Assembly: GCA_937132065.1 (NCBI GenBank) | Contig: CAKZNT010000070.1 | Location: 1 to 46,540, forward strand | Reading direction: 5' to 3' | Source of the DNA: an uncultured Loktanella sp. | GTDB lineage: Bacteria > Pseudomonadota > Alphaproteobacteria > Rhodobacterales > Rhodobacteraceae | Length of the DNA: 46,540 bases | Shown here: piece by piece, positions 26,510 through 34,668 of the stretch | Numbering within the stretch: position 1 is the first letter of the stretch | Layout of the letters: each line of letters opens with the position of its first letter | The notes under the pieces: model-generated | Databases searched by the model: none | Told to the model about the DNA's origin: nothing | What the model saw: only the letters and a program-made list of their open reading frames with translations | Position numbers and translations under genes: made by a program

Positions 26510-26535
26510 TGACGCTTCGGTATTCGAAAGCGTCA
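26510..26535. promoter_or_regulatory. Dyad upstream of luxI
   Basis: Inverted arms tgacgcttcg (26510-26519) and cgaaagcgtca (26525-26535) pair with one bulged base, 63 bases before the luxI ATG and 37 after the luxR stop. It is not followed by a T-run. The size and place fit a lux-box-like operator, but a hairpin in the luxR-luxI transcript is equally possible. Confidence 0.4.
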
Positions 26536-26597
26536 CTTGTGCCTGTGACAATCATAGGATGCAGTGCTAATTTTTGCTCGCCACTAAGGAGAACACC

Positions 26598-27251
26598 ATG
26601 GAACACATTACATTTAACCTTGCGCAATCCCACATTCACGGAACCGCATTTTACGACTTTCTAGGGCTGCGAAAGCGGTTCTTTGTTGATCAGCTCGGCT
26701 GGGACATCCCGCATGACGACACCGTCGAGATGGATCAATACGATAACCCAAAGGCCCACTATTCACTCGTTTTGCGGGACGGGGTCGTGATCGGCGGCGC
26801 GCGGGCAATGGCAACAACTGCAAAATGGGGCACGCATACCTATATGCTGCGCGATGCCTTGAAGGGGAAACTCATCGACATTCCAGCCAGCGTGATGGCC
26901 GCCGATGTGGCCACTGACGAGATGTGGGAATGCACGCGGCTTGTCATCTCGGATGAAGTGAACACGCACGCTGATCGTAGCGCCTGCTTGGGGCTGATCG
27001 TGCAGGGCTTGGTTGATGTCGCCGCAGAAGCAGGGGCGTCACACCTGATGTCACTGTCACCGCTGGCATTAATGCGGGCATTGCGCCAGCTGGGGTTCGG
27101 GGCCGAGCGGATCGGCGATCCCTACCTCAATGAAGGGGACGGACGGCGCTATGCGGTGCTCTCGATGCCAGCCAAACGGACGATGCCGCATGTGCCACGG
27201 GCCACCCATCGCACACAGCCAACGCCGTTGCACGCGCCCTCGATGGTCTGA
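26598..27251 (+). CDS. Acyl-homoserine-lactone synthase (LuxI family)
   Basis: A 217-residue enzyme that makes an acyl-homoserine lactone from S-adenosylmethionine and an acyl carrier (acyl-ACP or acyl-CoA). The invariant LuxI residues are present: Arg25, Phe29 and Trp35 (LRKRFFVDQLGW), Asp46 and Asp49, Arg69 (GGARAM), Glu111 and Arg114 (WECTRLVIS). The acyl chain cannot be told from sequence. AAGGAGAA precedes the ATG at 26598; the in-frame ATG at 26574 is too far from it. A GC-rich hairpin follows the stop. Together with the upstream luxR it forms a standard pair. Confidence 0.9.
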   Translation: MEHITFNLAQSHIHGTAFYDFLGLRKRFFVDQLGWDIPHDDTVEMDQYDNPKAHYSLVLRDGVVIGGARAMATTAKWGTHTYMLRDALKGKLIDIPASVMAADVATDEMWECTRLVISDEVNTHADRSACLGLIVQGLVDVAAEAGASHLMSLSPLALMRALRQLGFGAERIGDPYLNEGDGRRYAVLSMPAKRTMPHVPRATHRTQPTPLHAPSMV

Positions 27252-27256
27252 AACGC

Positions 27257-27284
27257 GCGGCCTGATGCAATCGCGTCAGGCCGC
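27257..27284. terminator. Terminator between luxI and purB
   Basis: Twelve-base arms gcggcctgatgc and gcgtcaggccgc pair with one T-G wobble, followed by cgcttt. It can serve either gene. Confidence 0.6.
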
Positions 27285-27293
27285 CGCTTTCAC

Positions 27294-28601
27294 TCAGCTT
27301 TTGCCAAACACGCGGGCAAAAATCGTGTCCACATGCTTGGTATGATAGGCAAGGTCGAACTTCTCTTCGATCTCTTCGGCAGATAGCGCCTTGCGCACAT
27401 CCGCATCAGCAAGCAATTCGGTCTTGAAGTCGGCATTATTGTCCCAAACTTTCAAGGCGTTACGCTGCACATAACGATAGCTGTCCTCGCGGCTCACGCC
27501 TGCTTGGGTCAGGGCCAGCAAAACGCGCTGGGACATGATCAAGCCACGGAACTGGTGCATGTTCTTGAGCATGTTCTCGGGGTAGATGATCATCTTTTCG
27601 ACCACACCCGCCAAACGGTTCAGCGCGAAATCAAGGGTGATTGTCGTGTCAGGGCCAATCGTGCGCTCGACAGAAGAATGCGAAATATCGCGCTCGTGCC
27701 ACAGGGCAACGTTTTCCATCGCAGGGATCACCGACATGCGCACCAAACGGGCAAGACCCGTCAGGTTTTCCGTCAGGATCGGGTTCTTCTTGTGGGGCAT
27801 CGCGGACGATCCCTTTTGACCGATCGCGAAATACTCGGCGCCCTCAAGCACCTCTGTGCGCTGCATGTGGCGAATTTCGGTGGCGACATTTTCAATCGAC
27901 GACCCGATCACACCCAATGTCGCAAAGAACATCGCGTGGCGGTCGCGCGGGATCACTTGGGTCGAGATTGGCTCTGGCTCAAGGCCCAGCTTGGCGCAGA
28001 CATGCTCTTCGACGCGCGGGTCGATATTGGCAAACGTGCCAACAGCACCCGAAATCGCACCAGTCGCAATCTCGGCGCGGGCATTGACCAGACGGGCGCG
28101 GTTGCGGTCCATTTCAGCGTAAAAGCGGGCGAATGTCAGGCCCATCGTTGTCGGCTCGGCGTGAATACCGTGCGAGCGACCGATACGCGGCGTGTCCTTG
28201 TGCTCCATCGCGCGCATCTTCAGCGCGGCCAGCAGGCGGTCCATATCGGCAAGCAGCAAGTCGGCGGCGCGCACGAATTGCAAGTTAGTGCAGGTGTCCA
28301 AAACATCCGACGACGTCATACCCTGATGCACAAAGCGGGCCTCATCCGATCCGACATGCTCGGCCAGATGGGTCAGGAACGCGATGACATCATGCTTGGT
28401 GACGGCTTCGATCTCGTCGATACGGGCCACATCAAATTCAACGTCTTTGGCTTTCCAAACGGCATCGGCATTCTCGCGTGGGATCACACCCAGATCGGCC
28501 ATCGCATCGCAGGCATGGGCTTCGATCTCATACCAGATTTTGAACTTTGTCTCCGGGGACCAGATAGCAACCATTTCAGGGCGGGAATAACGCGGGATCA
28601 T
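27294..28601 (-). CDS. purB: Adenylosuccinate lyase
   Basis: A 435-residue enzyme of the fumarase/aspartase superfamily. It splits adenylosuccinate to AMP and fumarate and also acts on SAICAR in purine synthesis. The superfamily signature appears as GSSAMPHKKNP, and MTSSDVLDT and GRSHGIHAEPTTMG are the other two conserved blocks. The ATG at 28601 (MIPRYSRPEM) is the family start; the longer reading from 28673 would add 24 residues with no support. Confidence 0.96.
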   Translation of the reverse strand: MIPRYSRPEMVAIWSPETKFKIWYEIEAHACDAMADLGVIPRENADAVWKAKDVEFDVARIDEIEAVTKHDVIAFLTHLAEHVGSDEARFVHQGMTSSDVLDTCTNLQFVRAADLLLADMDRLLAALKMRAMEHKDTPRIGRSHGIHAEPTTMGLTFARFYAEMDRNRARLVNARAEIATGAISGAVGTFANIDPRVEEHVCAKLGLEPEPISTQVIPRDRHAMFFATLGVIGSSIENVATEIRHMQRTEVLEGAEYFAIGQKGSSAMPHKKNPILTENLTGLARLVRMSVIPAMENVALWHERDISHSSVERTIGPDTTITLDFALNRLAGVVEKMIIYPENMLKNMHQFRGLIMSQRVLLALTQAGVSREDSYRYVQRNALKVWDNNADFKTELLADADVRKALSAEEIEEKFDLAYHTKHVDTIFARVFGKS

Positions 28602-28702
28602 ATTGGCAGACCTTATTTTGTGATTGGGCAGCAGATACGAACGGGTCATAAGGGGGTGCGCAAGATGTCTCAAGGTAAAGAGAAGGAAAAACCATCCTCA
28701 AG

Positions 28703-29107
28703 TTGACTGATTTCACTGGAAACTGGGATTTTCGCCGCCAGATCAGCGATGCAAAACACGGCCAGAACGGCGCAGTGACGGGGCAGGCGACGTTTCGCGC
28801 TGACGGAAACGGGCTGCATTACCGCGAAACGGGTGTGCTGACGCTGGCAAACGGGGCGCAAATGCAGGCGGAACGCAGCTACCTCTGGACACCAGACGGG
28901 GCAGGAATCGCCGTAACCTTCGCAGACGGGGCAGCCTTTCACCGCTTTGAACCCCAAGGACAGGCGCAAGGCACAAGCCACCTTTGCGGCGATGACCTCT
29001 ATAACGTCACCTACGATTTTTCGCGCTGGCCCGCTTGGTCTGCGGTCTGGGCCGTGGTCGGACCGCGCAAGGACTACATTTCGACAACACATTACATACG
29101 GGCATGA
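28703..29107 (+). CDS. DUF6314-family protein
   Basis: A 134-residue protein, lipocalin-like in pattern (GNWDFRRQISDAKHG, then ATFRADGNGLHYRETGVL, ending RKDYISTTHYIRA). I recognise it as the DUF6314 type seen in Rhodobacteraceae. Its function is unknown. The frame begins with TTG at 28703 and has no good ribosome site: an AAGGA lies about 15 bases upstream. The short frame 28665-28706 ends on the start codon. Divergent from purB. Confidence 0.7.
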   Translation: MTDFTGNWDFRRQISDAKHGQNGAVTGQATFRADGNGLHYRETGVLTLANGAQMQAERSYLWTPDGAGIAVTFADGAAFHRFEPQGQAQGTSHLCGDDLYNVTYDFSRWPAWSAVWAVVGPRKDYISTTHYIRA

Positions 29108-29173
29108 CTAGACTTGCGTGTTGCCGCTTGGTCAGGCAACTATGTGCCAACGACAATCAACAAGGAGAGCGGC

Positions 29174-29773
29174 ATGGCCCTCGCACTGAATGACAAAACC
29201 CTCGTAGAAGCCTTCGCACGCAAAGAAGGCGGCCTCCAGATCGCCAAGCAAGCAATGCTCGTGCTGGTCGGTATCGCCGCTTTGGCAATTTCGGCAAAGA
29301 TCGCTGTGCCGATGTGGCCCGTGCCAATCACAATGACCACATTTGCGGTGCTGACACTTGGCGCGGCATACGGCCCACGCCTCGGCCTTGTGACGATCCT
29401 CGGCTACATGCTTGTGGGTGTTGCAGGCTTTGACGTCTTCGCAGGCTCCTCCGCAGAAAAGTTCGGCCTGACCTACATGATGGGCGGCACTGGCGGCTAC
29501 TTGATCGGCTACGTTCTGGCAACACTGGCGCTCGGCTTTGCGGCGCGCGCTGGCTGGGACCGCTCGTTTGGCAAAATGGCGCTGGCCATGCTGATCGGCA
29601 ACGCATTGATCTACATTCCAGGTCTTTTGTATCTGGGCGCACTGATGGGCTGGGACAAGCCGATCCTCGCATGGGGGCTGACACCATTCCTCATCGGTGA
29701 CGCGCTCAAGCTGGCACTGGCTGCGCTGATGGTTCCGGCAATCTGGAAAGGCCTCGAAAAGTTTCGCGGCTAA
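29174..29773 (+). CDS. bioY: Biotin transporter BioY
   Basis: A 199-residue inner-membrane protein with six helices, the substrate-binding (S) subunit of an ECF-type biotin transporter. PMWPVPITMTTFAVLTLGAAYGPRLG and the following GVAGFDVFAG are the BioY signature. ECF ATPase (BioM) and T (BioN) partners are not next to it; several solitary BioY proteins are known to transport biotin. The ATG at 29174 follows AAGGAGAG; a longer GTG reading is unlikely. Followed by a shared terminator. Confidence 0.93.
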   Translation: MALALNDKTLVEAFARKEGGLQIAKQAMLVLVGIAALAISAKIAVPMWPVPITMTTFAVLTLGAAYGPRLGLVTILGYMLVGVAGFDVFAGSSAEKFGLTYMMGGTGGYLIGYVLATLALGFAARAGWDRSFGKMALAMLIGNALIYIPGLLYLGALMGWDKPILAWGLTPFLIGDALKLALAALMVPAIWKGLEKFRG

Positions 29774-29792
29774 CACCCTAAGCTAAAACAAT

Positions 29793-29829
29793 AAAAAGGC
29801 GTGGCTCCAATCGGGGTCACGCCTTTTTT
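29793..29829. terminator. Terminator between bioY and the hydrolase-OsmC gene
   Basis: Arms aaaaaggcgtg (29793-29803) and cacgccttttt pair over eleven bases. On both strands the stem ends in a T-rich run, so it can end bioY and the convergent gene. Confidence 0.85.
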
Positions 29830-29835
29830 GTGGGG

Positions 29836-31047
29836 TCAGACAAGCTCGGACACAACCTCTGAACTCTTCTCAAGGGTGCGATGCACAGGGCATTTGTCGG
29901 CAATGACCAGCAGCTTGGCGCGGTCATCCTCGCTCAAATCCCCGTCCAGATGAATGCGGCGCACAAAGACATCAACCTTCTGATCTGCCTTGTCACCCGC
30001 ATCCGCCGCATGGCTCTTGGAATGGCTCACATCAACGCTGACGTGGGTTAATGGCATCTTCTTGCGGCGGGCATACATGCGGATCGTCATCGAGGTGCAA
30101 GCACCCAAAGCCGCAGACAAAAACCCGTAAGGAGACATGCCCTTGTTGGTCCCGCCGTATGCGACAGGCTCATCCGCAAGCGCATGGTGATTGTCGCCAG
30201 ACCGGATGTCCTGCAAGAACCCGTCAGGATCGGCCTCTGACACGCGCAACACACCCTCGGGCAGCGGATCTTGCGCATCAACCGCGACCTTGGGCAAATA
30301 CTTGCGGCTCCATGCGGCAATCACATCAGCGGCGTATTCGGCATCATCGGGACGGGTCACAAGATGGTCGGCCTCGTCCAGACTGATAAAGCTCTTGGGA
30401 TGCTTGGCCGCGATGAAAATCGCCGCGGCATTGTCCACACCAACCACAGAATCGCGGGGCGCATGAAGCACCAGCAGGGCAGCACGCAGATTGGCAATCG
30501 CCTCTTTCATCGACGCTGCGGCAAGGTCATCGACAAACCCCTGCGAGATACGGAAGGGGCGACCACCCAGATCAACCTCTGCCACACCCTTGGCCTTGAT
30601 CTCGGGCAGGGCCGCGGCAAAGTTGTGCACCACATGCGCCGCATCCGCAGGCGCGCCAATCGTGACGACAGCCTTGATCCCCGACAGGGCAGCCGTCGCC
30701 TTCAGCACCGCCGCACCGCCAAGCGAATGACCGATCATCAATGTCGGGGTCAGATCGCGGGCACATAACGCGGTGTGAGCGGCCATCAGGTCCGCAACAT
30801 TCGACGAGAAATCAGTGTTCTCGAATTCACCCTCCGAATGGCCCAACCCCGTGAAATCAAACCGCAATACCGCGTAACCCATCGTGGTCAGACGGGCAGA
30901 AATGCGGCGCGCGGCGGTGATATCCTTGGAGCAGGTAAAGCAATGGGCAAAAATTGCCGTCGCCAGATGCGGACCATCGGGCAGGTCCAGACGGGCGGCA
31001 AGCGCGTGGCCGCCGTGGCCTTCAAATTCAAATCGCTCGGTTTTCAT
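29836..31047 (-). CDS. Bifunctional alpha/beta hydrolase / OsmC-family protein
   Basis: A 403-residue fusion. Residues 1-250 are an alpha/beta hydrolase with the nucleophile elbow MIGHSLGGAAVL and an acid/His pair in the C-terminal part of that domain (RDSVVGVD and SLDEADHLV). Residues about 270-403 are an OsmC-like domain (ALADEPVAYGGTNKGMSPYGFLSAAL, ACTSMTIRMYARRKKMPL, and CPVHRTLE). OsmC/Ohr proteins reduce organic peroxides through two cysteines; here Cys in GACTSMT and Cys in KCPVHR are the candidates. The fusion probably couples ester/lipid hydrolysis to peroxide handling. GGAGGTG precedes the ATG. Confidence 0.9.
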   Translation of the reverse strand: MKTERFEFEGHGGHALAARLDLPDGPHLATAIFAHCFTCSKDITAARRISARLTTMGYAVLRFDFTGLGHSEGEFENTDFSSNVADLMAAHTALCARDLTPTLMIGHSLGGAAVLKATAALSGIKAVVTIGAPADAAHVVHNFAAALPEIKAKGVAEVDLGGRPFRISQGFVDDLAAASMKEAIANLRAALLVLHAPRDSVVGVDNAAAIFIAAKHPKSFISLDEADHLVTRPDDAEYAADVIAAWSRKYLPKVAVDAQDPLPEGVLRVSEADPDGFLQDIRSGDNHHALADEPVAYGGTNKGMSPYGFLSAALGACTSMTIRMYARRKKMPLTHVSVDVSHSKSHAADAGDKADQKVDVFVRRIHLDGDLSEDDRAKLLVIADKCPVHRTLEKSSEVVSELV

Positions 31048-31113
31048 AACGCACCTCCAACTGTTTGCACCAACTTGGGGTGAACTGCGGGGCGCTGCAA
31101 TGGGCCTCGCGCC

Positions 31114-32454
31114 TTAGTGACCCATCAAGGCGGGATCATGGGGGTATTTGGTCAGGTTCTCGAATCCGTCCTCGGTAATCAGCACCTGATCCTCTAGCTT
31201 GATCGAAAAATCGCCCCCCTCGGGGCTAATCAAGGCCTCGACACATAACACCATGCCCGCCTGTAATTCATGGTCAAACGCACCCGCAACCATCTTGTCA
31301 GGATAGGCGACCAAGGGCCATTCATCGCAAAGGCCCACGCCATGCATCAGGCAGCCGTATTTCTGCTTTTGATAAATGTCAGGCAGCACATGGGTGTTAC
31401 GGGTCAGGTCTTGGATATTCACGCCGGGTTTGAGCATTTGCATATTAGTTTCAATATGTTCGACGCCGATCTTCATCGCTTCAATCATATCGGGGCGGGG
31501 CTTTTCGTCGCCGATCCACCACGTGCGGCTGATATCAATGCAGATGCCATAGGCGCCAATCAGATCGGTATCAAAGGCGACGATTTCGTTGTGCTGCACC
31601 ACACGGGGGCCGCATTCCTGAAACCACGGATTTGTGCGCGGACCAGAGGCGAGCAGGCGGGTTTCGATCCACTCGCCACCACGCTTGATATTCTCGGCGT
31701 GTAAGACCGCCCAGATATCATCCTCTGACATGTTGCCCTGAGGCACGCCCGCGCGCGCCGCCTTTTCCATCTCGTAACATGCGGTTTCGCAGGCGTGGTT
31801 GGCGCAGCGCATCGCCAGAATTTCATCCTTGCCCTTGATGCTGCGGGCGTGCTCGGTCAGCTCTTCGCCCTCGGTCACCGTAAACCCTTGCTGCTCTAGC
31901 CCGCGCAGGCCCGCAACCATGATCTTGTCCACGCCAAGCACCATATTGCCGCCGCTATGCTCCATGATCAGATCGCGCACCTCGGCTGTAAAGCTATCGG
32001 CAGCATCCTCGGTTTTGTCACCTGTCGAGAAGTAAAACATCGACGCGCCAGACCGCTTTTCACGCACCAGCGGATTAAAATCGGCCAGAAACGGCGCGTT
32101 TTTGTAATCCCAGAGCACCATGTAACCATCCGCACAGACAAGACAGGCGCGAAACGGATTGTGCGTGTTCCAAAGCTGCATGTTGGTGCTGTCGGTCGCA
32201 TAGCGAATATTGAGCGGATCAAACATCAGGATGCCACCCCAGTTGCGCGCATTCACCGCGTCCACAAGGCGTTGATGACGATAGGCGCGCATTGCGACCA
32301 GATCAGGCAGGATCAGCCCTGCGCGTTCCCATTCGCCAAATGCGCGTTGCGTGGGGCCAATCTCGACGCGGTCATTGTCGTTGGGGGTTCCGTCCGCGAG
32401 CGTTGCGCCACGGCTGGGGTCAATCTTGCGGGTGTCGCGGTAATTGGTCGTCAT
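31114..32454 (-). CDS. dddP: Dimethylsulfoniopropionate lyase DddP
   Basis: A 446-residue enzyme of the M24 (pita-bread) fold that cleaves dimethylsulfoniopropionate to dimethyl sulfide and acrylate. It is not a peptidase. Its six metal ligands fall at the same numbers I know for Roseovarius DddP: Asp295, Asp297, Asp307, His371, Glu406 and Glu421. The start MTTNYRDTRKIDPSRGATL and the segments FDPLNIRYATDSTNMQLWNT and CLMHGVGLCDEWPLVAYPDK are typical of DddP. A GGGAGGCAG ribosome site and a 17-base palindrome lie directly upstream. It marks the organism as a marine DMSP user. Confidence 0.96.
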   Translation of the reverse strand: MTTNYRDTRKIDPSRGATLADGTPNDNDRVEIGPTQRAFGEWERAGLILPDLVAMRAYRHQRLVDAVNARNWGGILMFDPLNIRYATDSTNMQLWNTHNPFRACLVCADGYMVLWDYKNAPFLADFNPLVREKRSGASMFYFSTGDKTEDAADSFTAEVRDLIMEHSGGNMVLGVDKIMVAGLRGLEQQGFTVTEGEELTEHARSIKGKDEILAMRCANHACETACYEMEKAARAGVPQGNMSEDDIWAVLHAENIKRGGEWIETRLLASGPRTNPWFQECGPRVVQHNEIVAFDTDLIGAYGICIDISRTWWIGDEKPRPDMIEAMKIGVEHIETNMQMLKPGVNIQDLTRNTHVLPDIYQKQKYGCLMHGVGLCDEWPLVAYPDKMVAGAFDHELQAGMVLCVEALISPEGGDFSIKLEDQVLITEDGFENLTKYPHDPALMGH

Positions 32455-32468
32455 GTCTGCCTCCCAAG

Positions 32469-32485
32469 GTTAACCAATGGTCAAC
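32469..32485. promoter_or_regulatory. Imperfect palindrome upstream of dddP
   Basis: gttaacca-a-tggtcaac: 8-base arms (7 of 8 matching) around a single base, 15 bases before the dddP ATG. The TGGT/ACCA core resembles operators of the GntR/FCD family. Candidate repressor site; no regulator gene is adjacent. Confidence 0.45.
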
Positions 32486-32550
32486 TGGTTGGGGCAGGGC
32501 TGTCAGGCCTGTTTTCGACATTTGCAGGTCAATTCACACTGGTTTTTCCC

Positions 32551-32590
32551 GTGCACGCGCGGTGCATGTGCGGTGCACGCTCTGTGCACA
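32551..32590. repeat. Tandem 11-bp GTGCAC-type repeats (intergenic copy)
   Basis: Three full 11-base units (gtgcacgcgcg, gtgcatgtgcg, gtgcacgctct) plus a partial gtgcaca, exactly in step at 11 bases. The consensus GTGCACGCGCG recurs in a second array at 41782-41820. The array is preceded by ggtttttccc, close to the gggttttcg before the second array. Confidence 0.85.
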
Positions 32591-32591
32591 T

Positions 32592-32619
32592 AAAAAAGGG
32601 GCGCCCGCAAAGGCGCCCC
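32592..32619 (-). terminator. Intrinsic terminator of glnA
   Basis: On the minus strand, GGGGCGCC/GGCGCCCC with a six-base loop is followed by TTTTTT. It directly adjoins the tandem repeat array and sits about 22 bases past the glnA stop. Confidence 0.88.
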
Positions 32620-32641
32620 AATCTCGATCAATGTGCCGTGA

Positions 32642-34048
32642 TTAGCAGCTGTAATACATCTTGTATTCAATCGGGTGCGGTGTCTGCTCGTAGGCATAGA
32701 CCTCGTCCCAACGCAGCGCCAGATAGCCGTCAAGCTGACCCTTGGTGAACACATCACCTTGCAACAGGTATTCGTGATCTGCCTCAAGCGCATCAAGTGC
32801 CTCGCGCAAAGAGCCGCAAACCGTTGGAATACCAGCCAATTCTTCTGGTGGCAGGTCGTAGAGATCCTTGTCAGAAGCCGCGCCCGGGTCGATCTTGTTC
32901 TTGATTCCGTCAAGGCCAGCCATCAACAATGCCGCAAAGCAAAGGTATGGGTTTGCCGCTGGATCAGGGAAACGCGCTTCGACACGCTTTGCCTTCGGGT
33001 TTTCAGCCCAAGGAATACGCACAGCGCCCGAACGGTTCGACGCAGAATAGGCGCGCAAAACAGGGGCTTCGAACCCTGGGATCAACCGCTTATAAGAGTT
33101 CGTCGTCGGGTTCGTGATCGCGTTCAAAGACTTCGCATGCTTCAGAATGCCGCCGATGAAATAGAGCGCCTCTTGGGAAAGATCGGCGTATTTGTCGCCT
33201 GCGAACAATGGCTTACCATCCTTAAAGATGGACATGTTCACGTGCATACCTGTGCCGTTGTCGCCTGCGATCGGCTTTGGCATGAATGTCGCGGACTTGC
33301 CGTAAGCCTGTGCGACGTTGTGCACGACATATTTATACTTCTGGATTTCGTCGGCCTGTGTGGTCAACGTGCCAAAGATAAGACCAAGCTCGTGCTGGCA
33401 AGACGCAACCTCGTGGTGGTGCTTGTCAACTTTCATGCCCATGCGCTTCATCGTGGAAAGCATTTCGCCGCGCATGTCCTGTGCGTCATCCACTGGGTTC
33501 ACTGGGAAATAGCCGCCCTTCAGACCGGGACGGTGGCCAGAGTTGCCCATTTCAAACTCGGTATCCGTGTTCCAAGAGCCGTCAACCGCGTCCACTTGGT
33601 AGGACACTTTGTTGATCGCAACCGAGTAGCGCACGTCGTCAAAGATAAAGAATTCAGCTTCTGGACCAAAGAACGCGGTGTCACCGATGCCTGTGGACTT
33701 GAGGTATGCCTCGGCCTTCACGGCCGTGCCGCGCGGATCGCGGTCATATGCCTCGCCCGTGTCAGGTTCGACGACGTTACAGTGAATGCAGATCGTCTTT
33801 TCGGCGTAGAATGGGTCAACATAGACGCTGTCGGTATCAGGGATCAGCTTCATGTCGGACTTGTCGATCGACTTCCAGCCCGCGATGGACGAGCCGTCAA
33901 ACATGAAACCTTCGTCAAGAAAGTCCTCGTCGACCAGATCAACGTCGATTGTCACGTGCTGCAATGTGCCGCGCGGGTCGGTGAAACGAATGTCGACATA
34001 GGCGACTTCTTCGTCTTTGATAAGCTTAAGAACGTTAGCAACGGTCAT
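32642..34048 (-). CDS. glnA: Glutamine synthetase, type I
   Basis: A 468-residue dodecameric enzyme that makes glutamine from glutamate, ammonia and ATP. MTVANVLKLIKDEEVAYVDIRFTDPRG-type start, then FDGSSIAGWK, the glutamate-binding block GNGTGMHVN, KPIAGDNGTG and the NPTTNSYKRL segment are present. The adenylylation site is Tyr397 in DLYDLPPEE, the same number as in Escherichia coli, so activity is likely controlled by GlnE. It follows glnB (36-base gap) in one operon on the minus strand, with its own hairpin terminator downstream. Confidence 0.97.
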   Translation of the reverse strand: MTVANVLKLIKDEEVAYVDIRFTDPRGTLQHVTIDVDLVDEDFLDEGFMFDGSSIAGWKSIDKSDMKLIPDTDSVYVDPFYAEKTICIHCNVVEPDTGEAYDRDPRGTAVKAEAYLKSTGIGDTAFFGPEAEFFIFDDVRYSVAINKVSYQVDAVDGSWNTDTEFEMGNSGHRPGLKGGYFPVNPVDDAQDMRGEMLSTMKRMGMKVDKHHHEVASCQHELGLIFGTLTTQADEIQKYKYVVHNVAQAYGKSATFMPKPIAGDNGTGMHVNMSIFKDGKPLFAGDKYADLSQEALYFIGGILKHAKSLNAITNPTTNSYKRLIPGFEAPVLRAYSASNRSGAVRIPWAENPKAKRVEARFPDPAANPYLCFAALLMAGLDGIKNKIDPGAASDKDLYDLPPEELAGIPTVCGSLREALDALEADHEYLLQGDVFTKGQLDGYLALRWDEVYAYEQTPHPIEYKMYYSC

Positions 34049-34084
34049 TGGGTATTCCTTCAGGTTCGTATCGTTTTGAGATTT

Positions 34085-34486
<402 letters not shown>

Positions 34487-34533
34487 TCAGAGAGAAGGGG
34501 AAGCGGCCGGCGATCTGCTGAATTTCGCGCCAT

Positions 34534-34550
34534 TGCCTAAAATTTAGGCA
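34534..34550. promoter_or_regulatory. Palindrome upstream of glnB (candidate NtrC site)
   Basis: A perfect inverted repeat TGCCTAAA-A-TTTAGGCA lies about 111-127 bases before the glnB start. A weaker copy of the same outline, tgtgcgattgttgggca (34553-34569), is about 20 bases farther from glnB. Two tandem sites more than 100 bases upstream fit NtrC in Rhodobacter, where it activates sigma-70 promoters. Confidence 0.45.
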
Positions 34551-34615
34551 AACTGTGCGATTGTTGGGCAGGCTGTGAATCTGATCTATTCGGCAAGCAA
34601 ACATGAGGCACAACG

Positions 34616-34643
34616 AAAAATGCCGCCCCAGTGATTGGGACGG
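34616..34643 (-). terminator. Intrinsic terminator of the Hint-domain gene
   Basis: On the minus strand, TGCCGTCCCA/TGGGGCGGCA (one G-U pair) is followed by TTTTT. It sits about 26 bases past the stop. Confidence 0.8.
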
Positions 34644-34668
34644 CATCTGAATGGCTTATTTTGCGCTA

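Noticed and set aside
28665..28706. A 13-residue leader peptide (MSQGKEKEKPSSS) ending on the TTG start of the DUF6314 gene
   Set aside because: The overlap is suggestive, but there is no ribosome site before it and no conserved codon pattern to support a leader.
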